Shown here: positions 27,224-36,187 of the stretch, piece after piece
How positions within the stretch are numbered: the first letter of the stretch is position 1
Layout: every line of letters begins with the position of its first letter
Source: an uncultured Eubacteriales bacterium
GTDB taxonomy: Bacteria > Bacillota > Clostridia > Christensenellales > UMGS416
Assembly: GCA_900542005.1 (NCBI GenBank)
Contig: UQLW01000005.1
Span: forward strand, 1 to 64,000
Direction: 5' to 3'
Length of the DNA stretch: 64,000 bases
Translations under genes and position numbers: made by a program
The notes under the pieces: model-generated
What the model saw: only the letters and a program-made list of their open reading frames with translations
Told to the model about the DNA's origin: nothing
Databases searched by the model: none

Positions 27224-28113
27224 TGCTCTTTTCTGAAAGATATAACGATTTGATTGAATTTGGAAACGGAGAATCAAAAGATTACATTTGTGGTGAAATC
27301 GAGTATTCTGTAAAAGAGAAAATAGCTTCTGTGATGCACGAATTTGCGGAGCCGACCATCATCTATCCAAATCGATATGACAGCTATGAAGAGAGAACTA
27401 CTGCTCTTCATCTTGCGGTTCAAGCATTTAATGACGCAAAAGGAGTGCCCTATATTTCGCTAACACATAATGTTTTTGATGGTCCCGCGTATAACCCTTT
27501 AGCATCCGCTTTTACACCATTTTTGTTTGATGTTATAGAATTACAGTATAAAGAGCTGTCCGATGGAGAAAAGACTGAATTCCAATCTGAGATAAACAGC
27601 GTCTTTGATAGCAACAATATCTCTTGGTTACTACATGACGGACGGATGGTTAAGGTAGATTCGCAGCAGTTTGAGCAGGATTTGAAGCAAAAAGCATTGG
27701 CGCAGATGCACGAACTCACTGATGCTGCACCCGTATTCCAGTCGGCTTATGATGAACTGATAAAGGCGATCGAGTTTTTCCAGAAAGGTAACTATGCCGA
27801 GGCAATATCAAATGCGGGAAAGAGCTATGAAAGTGTCATGAAAGTTGTGCTACAGGTTGACCGTGGCAATGCAGATAAACTGACCAAAGATATCGTTGGT
27901 CGTGGCTGCTTAAACCTGCCTGAAAGTATGACAAGCGAGGGCTTCAGGGAAAAAGTGCTTATGTCTTTACCCTATATTCGCAATAATTCTACTGCTTCTC
28001 ATGGAGCAGGGAGGAGTACGGCTGAAATATCCAAAAACATGGCTAATCTTGCCATCAATCTTGCTTCGGCTCTGGATTCTTATTTGATTGATGTGTTCAA
28101 GGAGCAAGTATAA
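27223..28113 (+). CDS. Abi_C/HEPN-type protein encoded inside the type I R-M operon
   Basis: 296 residues. The N-terminal ~150 residues are not recognised. The C-terminal part (about 165-296) resembles the abortive-infection C-terminal domain: amphipathic helices (FQKGNYAEAISNAGKSYESVMKVV is the region near 180-205), then R253-NNSTAS-H260 matching the HEPN RNase motif Rx4-6H, then a final long helix. HEPN proteins cleave RNA in many phage-defence and toxin-antitoxin systems. Its ATG shares one base with the hsdS stop (TAATG), so it is translated with the R-M genes. Family call is from motif and layout. Confidence 0.72.
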   Translation: MLFSERYNDLIEFGNGESKDYICGEIEYSVKEKIASVMHEFAEPTIIYPNRYDSYEERTTALHLAVQAFNDAKGVPYISLTHNVFDGPAYNPLASAFTPFLFDVIELQYKELSDGEKTEFQSEINSVFDSNNISWLLHDGRMVKVDSQQFEQDLKQKALAQMHELTDAAPVFQSAYDELIKAIEFFQKGNYAEAISNAGKSYESVMKVVLQVDRGNADKLTKDIVGRGCLNLPESMTSEGFREKVLMSLPYIRNNSTASHGAGRSTAEISKNMANLAINLASALDSYLIDVFKEQV

Positions 28114-28129
28114 AGAAGGAGGCAAACAC

Positions 28130-31100
28130 GTGGACTATACATTCGTGAAAGGACAATTCACCGAAGCACAGATGGAATCTGCCATTATCACTTTGTTTGA
28201 GCAACAGGGCTATAACTATGTCCACGGTGAGAGCATCCATAGAACCTATGAAGATATCCTGCTTTTGGATGATCTTCACTCCTTCCTTTTATCCCGTTAT
28301 ACGAAAGATGGTTTGAGTGAAGTTGAACTTCAGAAAATCATAAATAGACTCTCCTTGATTCAGGCAAGTCCTCTCTACAGCGGAAATAAAGAGACATTCT
28401 GGTTGGTGAACGAGGGTTTTGATTTGCAAAGAGACGATACCAGTAAGGTAGCTCTCCATGTGGATTATATTGATTTTGATGAGCCCGGCAACAATATCTT
28501 CAAAGTGGTAAACCAGTATTCTGTGCAGGGAGAGCGTCTGCGCCGTCCCGACCTTTTAGTGTTCATCAACGGCATCCCTATTGCCATTTGCGAATTTAAG
28601 TCGGCTATCAATGAGGACACCACGGTTTATGATGCCTGGGAGCAAATTACTATTCGGTACAATCGGGACATTCCAAAGCTGATGAAATACTGCTTTTTAT
28701 CTGTCATCAGCGATGGGGCTAATACAAAAATGGGTAGCATTTTTACGCCTTATGCGTATTACTACGCCTGGAACAAAGCAAACGATCGGGACAAGGTTTC
28801 CAACGGAATCAGTTCTCTGTTTACTATGATCGCCGGTGCTTTTGCCAAAGACCGTATTATCCAGTTGCTTCGAGATTTTGTGTTTTACCCGGATGACAGT
28901 AAAAAGAGCGAAGCAATCGTATGCCGCTATCCTCAGTTTTTTGCAGCCGAGAAAATGTTTGCGAACATCAAACAGCACCTCCGTCCTGTCGGCGATGGCA
29001 AGGGTGGTACATACTTTGGTGCGACTGGCTGTGGTAAGACCTATACCATGCTGTTTCTATCTCGCATGATTGCATTGCGTGACCCGGATACTTTCAATAA
29101 TCCGACCATTGTCATCATTGTTGATCGTGAAGACTTGGACACCCAGACGGCTGAATTGTTTGCCACAGCAAAGAAGTACTTACACGAAAGCGATGTGCGG
29201 AGTATCGAATCTCGTGCAGATATGGAAAAAACGCTCAGAGACAGACCGAGCGGCGGTGTCTACATTACCTCTATTCAAAAGTTCTGTGAAAAGACAGGGC
29301 TGCTGTCTGACCGCAGCAATATCATTTGTATTTCTGACGAGGCACATAGAACCCAGACAGGCGTTGGTGCCAAGCTAAAAAAGACCGATAAGGGTGTATT
29401 TACTACATATGGCTTTGCAAAATACCTGCGAGACGGTTTCCCTAATGCTACTTACTGTGGATTCACAGGCACTCCAGTGGATGAGACCATTGCTGTGTTC
29501 GGTGATGTAGTAGATAGTTATACTATGAAAGAATCCAGCGATGATGGTATTACCGTTCGCATTGCCTATGAGCCTCGCTTGGCTCGTGTGATTCTGTCCG
29601 ATGAACAGGCAAAGCAGATTCAGAAATACTATGACCGCTGTGCAGAGCAAGGCTCTACAGAGGAACAAATTGAGGAGAGCCAGCGGGCAATGGCTCAGAT
29701 GAAGGCTATCCTTGGTCATCCAGATCGGCTGAAAAAGCTGGCTGCAGATATGGTTCTCCATTATGAGGCTCTTTGTGCTGAAAAGCCGGAAATTGTGCAA
29801 AAGGCAATGATTGTGTGTGCAGATCGTGCAGTTGCTTTCCGCCTGCTCCAGGAGGTTTTGGCTATCCGCCCTGAATGGGGAGAAAAACACCGAGCAGAGG
29901 ATGAGTCCACTCTGGCAAAAGAACAGCTTGATAAGCTGATGCCGCTACCGAAAATCAACTTGGTTGCAACGCAGGGCGCTAATGACGAAAAGCCGTTGTA
30001 TGATGCCTGTGGCACAAAAGAATATCGTAAAATGCTGGACAAGCAGTTCAAAAACAACGATTCGAACTTTAGAATTGCCATCGTGGTTGATATGTGGATT
30101 ACCGGCTTCGACGTTCCGTCACTAGCCGTCATGTATATCGATAAACCGCTCCAGAAACACACGCTCATTCAAACAATCTCTCGTGTCAATCGTGTGTTTG
30201 ATGGAAAGGATAAGGGGCTTGTTGTTGATTATATCGGGATCAAAAATGATATGATGGAAGCTGTCAAAAAATATGGCAGTCCCCAGGAATGTCCTGTTGA
30301 CGAGCTAAATATCACGCTTGGCATCTTCCGTAATCACCTTGCTATGATTGATGAACTTTTGGTTGGCTTTAATGCGACTAAGTTCTACACTGGGGAACCA
30401 TTGGAGCGTCTGAATTGCCTAAATAATGCAGCGGAATATGTTCAGAGCAGCAAAGAGATGGAAACCAGGTTTATGGGTCTTTCTCGCCGTTTGAAAAGTG
30501 CGTACACGATTTGTTTCCCGTCCGGTGAACTGACAGATATTGAAACTGCCAAAGCGCAGTTCTATTTGGCAATCCGGTCCATCATCTATAAGCAGACAAA
30601 AGGTAACGCCCCCGATGCAGAGGTCATGAATCGTGTTGTTGAGGAAATGGTTCGTAATGCTATTTCTTGCACGGGTATTGAAAATATCGTTGACGAGAAT
30701 AAGTATGTTGACCTGTTCAGCGATGAATTTTTGGCGGAGCTAGATACGGTTAAGTTGCCAATCACAAAGTTTAATGCTTTGTTGAAATTGCTGCGCAAAG
30801 CCATCAGTAGTTATGGACGCACAAACAAGGTGAAAGCCCAGGAGTTTGATGAACGGCTGAGAAATGTAGTAGATGCCTACAACAACCGAGATAAACTGGT
30901 GTTTACCAGCGAAGTTGTTGCTGATTTCGTGAATGACCTTTCTGACCAGCTGTTGAAAATTCTTCGTGACCTCCAGGATGATAAAACCTCTTTTGAAAAG
31001 ATGGGTATTTCCTTTGAGGAAAAGGCATTTTACGATATTTTAGTGAAAGTACGTGATGAGCACGGATTCCCTTATGCTGACGAGAAGTGCCTTGTTTTAG

Positions 31101-31294
31101 CCAAGAAAATCAAAGAGTTGGTCGATGATAAATCTCAATTCGCAGATTGGGCTACCCGGGATGATATCAAAAATCAGTTAAACATGGATTTGACGGTGCT
31201 TCTATATCAAAACGGTTATCCGCCGGAATGGGATGAGGAAGTCTTTCAGAAGGTTATGGAACAGGCTGAGAACTTCAAAAAATATATGGAGTAA
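28130..31294 (+). CDS. hsdR: Type I restriction endonuclease subunit HsdR
   Basis: 1054 residues starting at GTG 28130 behind AAGGAGG. N-terminal PD-(D/E)xK nuclease (RRPDLLVFINGIPIAICEFKS near residues 140-165: Asp, Glu-x-Lys), then a superfamily 2 motor with Walker A GATGCGKTYTM near 300, SDEAHRTQTG box near 403, FTGTPVD motif III, and QTISRVNR motif VI near 685, then the C-terminal helical domain that binds HsdM. All motifs are intact, so the restriction activity is likely functional. Last gene of the island operon. Confidence 0.95.
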   Translation: MDYTFVKGQFTEAQMESAIITLFEQQGYNYVHGESIHRTYEDILLLDDLHSFLLSRYTKDGLSEVELQKIINRLSLIQASPLYSGNKETFWLVNEGFDLQRDDTSKVALHVDYIDFDEPGNNIFKVVNQYSVQGERLRRPDLLVFINGIPIAICEFKSAINEDTTVYDAWEQITIRYNRDIPKLMKYCFLSVISDGANTKMGSIFTPYAYYYAWNKANDRDKVSNGISSLFTMIAGAFAKDRIIQLLRDFVFYPDDSKKSEAIVCRYPQFFAAEKMFANIKQHLRPVGDGKGGTYFGATGCGKTYTMLFLSRMIALRDPDTFNNPTIVIIVDREDLDTQTAELFATAKKYLHESDVRSIESRADMEKTLRDRPSGGVYITSIQKFCEKTGLLSDRSNIICISDEAHRTQTGVGAKLKKTDKGVFTTYGFAKYLRDGFPNATYCGFTGTPVDETIAVFGDVVDSYTMKESSDDGITVRIAYEPRLARVILSDEQAKQIQKYYDRCAEQGSTEEQIEESQRAMAQMKAILGHPDRLKKLAADMVLHYEALCAEKPEIVQKAMIVCADRAVAFRLLQEVLAIRPEWGEKHRAEDESTLAKEQLDKLMPLPKINLVATQGANDEKPLYDACGTKEYRKMLDKQFKNNDSNFRIAIVVDMWITGFDVPSLAVMYIDKPLQKHTLIQTISRVNRVFDGKDKGLVVDYIGIKNDMMEAVKKYGSPQECPVDELNITLGIFRNHLAMIDELLVGFNATKFYTGEPLERLNCLNNAAEYVQSSKEMETRFMGLSRRLKSAYTICFPSGELTDIETAKAQFYLAIRSIIYKQTKGNAPDAEVMNRVVEEMVRNAISCTGIENIVDENKYVDLFSDEFLAELDTVKLPITKFNALLKLLRKAISSYGRTNKVKAQEFDERLRNVVDAYNNRDKLVFTSEVVADFVNDLSDQLLKILRDLQDDKTSFEKMGISFEEKAFYDILVKVRDEHGFPYADEKCLVLAKKIKELVDDKSQFADWATRDDIKNQLNMDLTVLLYQNGYPPEWDEEVFQKVMEQAENFKKYME

Positions 31295-31386
31295 TTTAGG
31301 GTATCAAGGGATGCCGTTAGAGGAAAATCTCTTTGACTCTGGGTCATCCAATAGGGGTGAGCAGCATCCCTGTTGGCAAGGGATTT

Positions 31387-31446
31387 CAAAGGGGAATAGC
31401 GCTCTCCTTTGTCTGGGGTGTTCAGAGGGGATAGAGTTCCCCTTTG
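31387..31446. repeat. Mutually exclusive inverted repeats
   Basis: CAAAGGGGAA has two possible partners downstream, CTCCTTTG close by and TTCCCCTTTG farther away; the second is a perfect ten-base complement. This looks like a switch-type or multi-hairpin RNA element or a recombination site; function unknown. Confidence 0.5.
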
Positions 31447-31481
31447 ACCGGAAGAATCCAAATAAAACGGCGGTTTCGTGG

Positions 31482-31511
31482 CACACGACTTTCCTTGGAA
31501 AGTCTAGTGTG
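31482..31511. repeat. Imperfect 30-base palindrome
   Basis: CACACGACTTTCC and GGAAAGTCTAGTGTG flank a two-base centre: eight perfect pairs (GACTTTCC/GGAAAGTC) then CACAC/GTGTG outside a small mismatch. Lies between the multi-hairpin block and the return to chromosomal composition, so it could be a terminator lacking a T run, a protein-binding dyad or a recombination site. Confidence 0.5.
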
Positions 31512-31652
31512 TTATACCTTTGCTCCCGTCTGATGTCGGAAAGGGGCTGCCTCCAGGTTGATTCGCTTCATCGGAGCGGCCTTGTCCCTTCGGAGAATGA
31601 GCACAGAAAGAGAGCAGGCTGAAATACTGAAACCGGTGAAGAAAGGCAATCC

Positions 31653-32318
31653 ATGAATATCGAAAACAATATCCTGAAGCATTATCTGCGCAACTGCTAT
31701 TTTATCAATGGGACGGCCTATGCGGGCAAGTCCACCATGTGCGCCATGCTGGCGCAGCGCTATGATATGATCCACTGCCAGGAGAACTATAATCTGGACC
31801 TTATCCTGTCGGTTGCCGATCCTGGGCGGCAGCCCAACGTTTGCTATATGAATACCATGCCCTCCTGGCAGCACTTCGTATCCCGGACGCCGGAGGAATA
31901 TGAGGCGTGGGTGGACGGCAACAGCCGGGAGCTGGCTGGCTTTGAGGTCGCGGAGCTCATTCGGATATCCTCGGAGCGCAAGGTCATCGTGGATACCAAT
32001 ATCCCCTGCGAGCTGCTGTGGCAGCTGTCCGATTACGATCATGTGGCCATCATGCTTTCCCCACAGGCCATGTCTGCGGAGCGCTTTTTTGACCGGCCCG
32101 ACCCGGAAAAGCAGTTTCTGCTTTCCGTGATCCAAAGCTGCCCGGATCCGGAGGCCGCGCTGAGGAATTTCCAAGCCTGCATCGCGCGGGTCAACAGCCC
32201 GGAGCGGTACAGGGCCTTTGCCCAAAGCGGATTCTTCACCCTAACCCGGGAGGATAGCGGCACAGATACCCGGGAAGAGATGCTGTCGGCCCTGGCGGCG
32301 CACTTTAATTTGCCCTAG
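31653..32318 (+). CDS. P-loop NTPase, kinase-like
   Basis: 221 residues. NGTAYAGKST near residues 19-28 is a Walker A loop; the rest (YDMIHCQENYN, KVIVDTNIPCELLWQL, a long helical C-terminus) resembles small-molecule kinases of the AAA_17/AAA_18 sort, but no specific family is recognised. Base composition and codon use are those of the chromosome, so it is outside the island. Ribosome site GAAGAAAGG precedes the ATG. Substrate unknown. Confidence 0.55.
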   Translation: MNIENNILKHYLRNCYFINGTAYAGKSTMCAMLAQRYDMIHCQENYNLDLILSVADPGRQPNVCYMNTMPSWQHFVSRTPEEYEAWVDGNSRELAGFEVAELIRISSERKVIVDTNIPCELLWQLSDYDHVAIMLSPQAMSAERFFDRPDPEKQFLLSVIQSCPDPEAALRNFQACIARVNSPERYRAFAQSGFFTLTREDSGTDTREEMLSALAAHFNLP

Positions 32319-32398
32319 GCAATGGCGGAAAATGGGGTGCGGAGGGCGCTTTTTTGCTGGCTGTATCCGACTCCGGGGTGGCAGAAGGGCGGTTTTGC

Positions 32399-32407
32399 TG
32401 ATATAAT
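32399..32407 (+). promoter_or_regulatory. Extended -10 promoter before the YfhO-like gene
   Basis: TGATATAAT about 75 bases before the TTG start, in the 163-base gap after the P-loop gene. -35 weak. Confidence 0.5.
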
Positions 32408-32481
32408 AGGATGGTTATTTCCGGGAGCAGCGAAAAAGGCCCCCGGAGAAAACCGATCATTTATACGGGAGGACGGGGATT

Positions 32482-35241
32482 TTGGAACAAATCAATCCGC
32501 GCAATCGCTTCCTGCGCTGGGTGATGCGGCATCGCTTTGCGCTCCTGGCCTTTTTTGTGCCAATGGTCACGCTGCAGGTAGGCTTTATCGCCCTGCAAAT
32601 TTTCCCCTTTGGGAAAAATACGATCCTGACCATCGATATGTATCATCAATATGCGCCCTTCTTTTCGCTGCTGCGGGAGAAGCTGGTTACAGGCGGCAGC
32701 CTTTTTTACAGCTGGGATTCCGGAGCGGGCACCAACTTCTGGGGCCTGATCGGCTATTACCTGGCAAGCCCGCTGAATGTGATCGTGGCGCTCTTTCCCC
32801 GCAGCATGCTGACCGAGGCGATGGCCCTTATCACCCTCATCAAGACCGGTTTTATGGGCCTGACCTTCTATTGGTTCCTGAAGGGGGTATTTCATAAGGA
32901 CGGCCTGTCCAATATCATCTTTGGCACCATGTACGCGCTGTGCAATTACATGGTGGCTTATTCCTGGAATATCATGTGGATGGACTGCCTGGCCCTGTTG
33001 CCCCTGGTGATGCTGGGCTTGGAGCGTATGCTTCGCGGCGGGCGGCCGTGGCTGTACTGCCTTTCGCTGGGGCTGGCCATCGTGTCTAATTTCTATATTT
33101 CCTTCATGGTGGCCGTCTATGCGGTGCTGTATTTCTTTGCCCATCTTTTCATCCAGAAGGACAGCCCCGACCGCGCACTGTTCTGGAAAAAGGTAGGCCG
33201 CTTTACGCTCTATTCGCTGCTGGCGGGCGGGCTGAGCGCCTTTATGTCCGTGCCCACCTATATCGCGCTGCAGGGGATCGCTTCGCTGGGCTACGGGCCG
33301 CCTCAGTGGGACGCATCGCTCTTTAAGATGGGCGAGCTGATTGCCAACCATCTGTCCTTTATCGAGCCTTCGGTGATGAGCGGGCTGCCTAACGTGGCCT
33401 GCGGCACCCTGGCGCTGATGATGGTGCCGGTATACTGGACCGGGAAGGCGCCGCTTCGGGAGAAGATTGCCGCTACGGCGATCCTCGGCGTGATTTTCGT
33501 CTGCTTCCAGGCCAGCTATCCCAACTATGCGATGCATGGCATGCGTTATCCCAATTCGCTGAATCACCGTTTTGCCTTTTTGTATTGCTTTACCCTGGTG
33601 GTCATGGCCTGGCGCGGCTTTACGCAGATCGAAAAGCGGCAGGGCAAGATCCTGGGCTGGCTCTTTGCCGGGATGCTGGCGGTTATCATTGCCGCCCAGT
33701 CCAAGGACGATTCCCAGGTTACGATGGTCATTGCCTACGCCAATATCCTGGTGGTGGTGGGCTATCTGGGCATCCTGGCGCTGTACCGGGCCGGTAAATT
33801 GCCCCAGGCGGCAGCCTATACGCTGGTATTGTTCCTCGTATGCACGGAGCTTGTGGTGCAGTGGCCCATGTACCGGGCGGTGGCCAGCCGTGAGACCGAT
33901 TATGTCCAGCACGACGCCATCAGCGAGGTGATGAACCAGGTGGAGTCCCTGGATGGCGATACTTACCGGGTGGAAAAGCTGGAGCCCTATTGGACCAGCA
34001 ACGACTGCGCCTGGTTCGGGTATAAGGGGATCTGCCAGTTCAACTCCATGGCCTATGGCGGCATGGCCAAGGCCATGCGCCAGCTGGGCCTGTCCAATAA
34101 CGGGCTGAACTCCTTCTTCCAGGACAGCTCCCTGCCCACGCTGAACGCCATCCTGGGCGTGCGCTACCTGGTGAACAATGCGGAGCTGGAGTCGGGCACC
34201 TTGTATGAATACGTCACGGAGATCGACGGCTATAAGGTTTATCGAAACCCCTATGCGCTGTCGCTGGGCTATCTGGTCAGCGGCGATATCAAGAGCTGGA
34301 GCGTGGATAACAACAACGCCTTTACTGTACAGAACCAGTTCATTGAAAAGGCCACCGGGCTGGAGGGGCCGCTTACCGCGCTGCGCACCCATAATTATGC
34401 TTCTCAGATGGTGGATATCCGCAACAGCGGCCTGACCAACGAGTGGTTGGGCGGGTATTATTTCGACCGCACCGACGATTCCAACGGCCTTGTAACCTTC
34501 GATATAGAAAACGACGCGCTCCAGCCGGTATTTCTCTACATCCGCACCAAGAATTCCCAGGAGGTCAGCAAGATTACCGTAACCCTGCCCGACGGCGAAA
34601 GCCGCGAGATCACCTATGGGGAAAACCATGTGGTCGCGCTGGGAGAATGCCCGGCGGGAGAAATCACCGTTGAGATGACGCTGGACAAGAGCGATACTGG
34701 ATACTTCATGGCTTCGGCCTGCACGGTGGATCAGGCGGCGATGGAAGCGGCCTTCGGCCAGCTGAGCCAAGGCCAGTGGCAGATCGATACCTTTAAGGAT
34801 ACCTATATATCCGGCGCCATTGAAGCGGAGAAGAATGGCGTGATGTTCCTATCCATACCCTATGACGCGGGCTGGACGGTGAAGGTGGATGGGCAGAAGG
34901 TGGAAACCATGCCGCTGGGGGATGGATTCATGGGTATCGAGCTGGAGGCCGGAAGCCACCAGGTGGAGATGAGCTATTGCCCCACGGGATTTGTTATGGG
35001 CCTGATCCTGTCCCTGGTGAGCCTTGCGCTGCTGGCGGTGATGGAGCTGCTGCGTATAAGGCAGCGGCGGCTTCCTGCCCGGACTGGCTTCGTAGCGCAT
35101 GTTGAGCAGTACCGGACAGAAGGGCCGGAGCCTGCCGCCGACCGCCCGCAGCAAGCGGAAGCAGAAAAGGAGAACGAGGATGAGCCAGCCGATGACAGCC
35201 AAACACAAGAGGATGATCAGCATCCTGATCCCGGCATATAA
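32482..35241 (+). CDS. YfhO-family polytopic membrane protein (GT-C-like glycosyltransferase)
   Basis: 919 residues. About a dozen membrane helices in the first ~470 residues with the YfhO features TIDMYHQYAPFF and FYSWDSGAGTNFWG in the first extracytoplasmic loop, then a large outside domain of beta strands (about 475-830) and one last helix near 840-860. In Bacillus YfhO is proposed to transfer GlcNAc from an undecaprenyl carrier to lipoteichoic acid, with CsbB loading the carrier. The gene starts at TTG behind GGGAGGA and overlaps the CsbB-like gene by 62 bases, with a GtrA gene next, so the three are expected to work together. The acceptor polymer here is not known. Confidence 0.85.
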   Translation: MEQINPRNRFLRWVMRHRFALLAFFVPMVTLQVGFIALQIFPFGKNTILTIDMYHQYAPFFSLLREKLVTGGSLFYSWDSGAGTNFWGLIGYYLASPLNVIVALFPRSMLTEAMALITLIKTGFMGLTFYWFLKGVFHKDGLSNIIFGTMYALCNYMVAYSWNIMWMDCLALLPLVMLGLERMLRGGRPWLYCLSLGLAIVSNFYISFMVAVYAVLYFFAHLFIQKDSPDRALFWKKVGRFTLYSLLAGGLSAFMSVPTYIALQGIASLGYGPPQWDASLFKMGELIANHLSFIEPSVMSGLPNVACGTLALMMVPVYWTGKAPLREKIAATAILGVIFVCFQASYPNYAMHGMRYPNSLNHRFAFLYCFTLVVMAWRGFTQIEKRQGKILGWLFAGMLAVIIAAQSKDDSQVTMVIAYANILVVVGYLGILALYRAGKLPQAAAYTLVLFLVCTELVVQWPMYRAVASRETDYVQHDAISEVMNQVESLDGDTYRVEKLEPYWTSNDCAWFGYKGICQFNSMAYGGMAKAMRQLGLSNNGLNSFFQDSSLPTLNAILGVRYLVNNAELESGTLYEYVTEIDGYKVYRNPYALSLGYLVSGDIKSWSVDNNNAFTVQNQFIEKATGLEGPLTALRTHNYASQMVDIRNSGLTNEWLGGYYFDRTDDSNGLVTFDIENDALQPVFLYIRTKNSQEVSKITVTLPDGESREITYGENHVVALGECPAGEITVEMTLDKSDTGYFMASACTVDQAAMEAAFGQLSQGQWQIDTFKDTYISGAIEAEKNGVMFLSIPYDAGWTVKVDGQKVETMPLGDGFMGIELEAGSHQVEMSYCPTGFVMGLILSLVSLALLAVMELLRIRQRRLPARTGFVAHVEQYRTEGPEPAADRPQQAEAEKENEDEPADDSQTQEDDQHPDPGI

Positions 35242-36187
35242 CGAGGAAGCGGCGCTGCCGCTTCTGCATGAGCGGCTGGCCGGGGTGATCGATACGCTGG
35301 AGGAGTATGCCTTTGAGATCCTGGTGGTGAACGACGGCAGCAGCGACGGCACCCTGGAGGTGCTGCGGAGGCTTCGGGAGCAGGATCCAAGGGTATGCTA
35401 TGTCAACCTATCCCGCAACTACGGCAAGGAAACGGCCATGACCTGCGGCATGGATTATGCCCGGGGCGACGCGCTGATCATCATGGACGCCGACCTGCAG
35501 CATCCTCCGGAAAAGATACCGGAAATGATTCGCTACTGGGAATGCGGCTATGATGACGTGTATGCCAAGCGAATGAGCCGGAAAAATGAATCCAAGCTGA
35601 AGGCATGGTGCGCGGAAACCTTCTACCGGCTGCTGCAGCGCTCCACCAAGGTGAATATTTACCCCAATGTGGGCGATTTCCGCCTGCTGGACCGCCGGTG
35701 CGTCAACGCCATCCGTCAGCTCCGCGAGAATCAGCGCTATACCAAGGGCATGTACAGCTGGATCGGCTACCATAAGAAGGAGATCCTTTTTGAGGTAGGC
35801 GACCGGGTGGCGGGGGAAAGCAAATGGAGCTTCCGCGGGCTGCTGGGGCTGGCGGTGGAGGGCCTGACATCCTTTTCCACGACCCCGCTGCGGCTGGCTG
35901 CCTGGCTGGGCGGCGTGGTGTCGGCCTTCGCTTTCCTGTACCTTATCATCATCTTAATCAAAGCCATGGCCGTAGGCGATCCGGTAGCCGGGTATCCCTC
36001 TATGATGTGCGTCATCCTTTTTATAGGCGGGATCCAGCTGATTTGCCTGGGTATCATTGGGGAGTACCTGGGACGTGTGTTCAATGAATCCAAACGCCGG
36101 CCGCTGTACTTTGTGGATGAGTATAACGGGGTGAAGGAGCGCAACGAGCCCGGGGAAGCCTATTCAAAGGAGCCGAGAAGCCTGTGA
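35180..36187 (+). CDS. GT2 family glycosyltransferase (GtrB/CsbB type)
   Basis: 335 residues: GT-A domain with ILIPAYNEE, VVNDGSSDGT and the metal-binding DADLQHPPE, then two C-terminal membrane helices (about 235-260 and 270-295). Such enzymes load a sugar onto undecaprenyl phosphate on the inner face of the membrane. ATG 35180 follows AAAAGGAG at proper spacing and lies inside the preceding gene; ATG 35213 is an alternative. Overlaps gtrA by four bases. Confidence 0.88.
   Translation: MSQPMTAKHKRMISILIPAYNEEAALPLLHERLAGVIDTLEEYAFEILVVNDGSSDGTLEVLRRLREQDPRVCYVNLSRNYGKETAMTCGMDYARGDALIIMDADLQHPPEKIPEMIRYWECGYDDVYAKRMSRKNESKLKAWCAETFYRLLQRSTKVNIYPNVGDFRLLDRRCVNAIRQLRENQRYTKGMYSWIGYHKKEILFEVGDRVAGESKWSFRGLLGLAVEGLTSFSTTPLRLAAWLGGVVSAFAFLYLIIILIKAMAVGDPVAGYPSMMCVILFIGGIQLICLGIIGEYLGRVFNESKRRPLYFVDEYNGVKERNEPGEAYSKEPRSL

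Larger units (their letters stand above)
23821..31652. mobile_element. Genomic island at the 3' end of rlmD carrying a type I R-M operon
   Basis: The stretch is visibly AT-richer than both flanks (about 45% against about 60% GC by eye) and uses A/T-ending codons unlike its neighbours. It starts inside the rlmD tail and ends in non-coding DNA before the P-loop gene at 31653. Contents: remnant small frame, XRE regulator, hsdM, hsdS, HEPN/Abi_C gene, hsdR. No integrase, transposase or plasmid gene is present, and no clear flanking direct repeat was found, so borders are approximate. RumA genes are known insertion sites for integrative elements in other Firmicutes. Confidence 0.65.
31295..31652. 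other. Structured non-coding DNA at the right edge of the island
   Basis: 358 bases with no credible gene. CAAGGGAT occurs at 31305-31312 and again at 31377-31384, and both can pair with the ATCCC(T) at 31366-31371 in part. CAAAGGGGAA (31387-31396) can pair with CTCCTTTG (31404-31411) or, over ten perfect pairs, with TTCCCCTTTG (31437-31446), which itself can form a local hairpin with AGGGGA (31426-31431). The blocks thus offer competing hairpins. From about 31550 on the GC content returns to that of the chromosome. Confidence 0.5.

Noticed and set aside
31233..31622. A 129-codon plus-strand frame overlapping the hsdR end
   Set aside because: No ribosome site, no homology-like pattern, and it runs through the inverted repeats; a 71-codon minus frame in the same place fails likewise.
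32461..34770. A 769-codon open frame on the minus strand
   Set aside because: It lies antisense to the YfhO-like gene, is Arg/His/Gln-rich without any domain, has no ribosome site and reflects codon bias of a high-GC gene.
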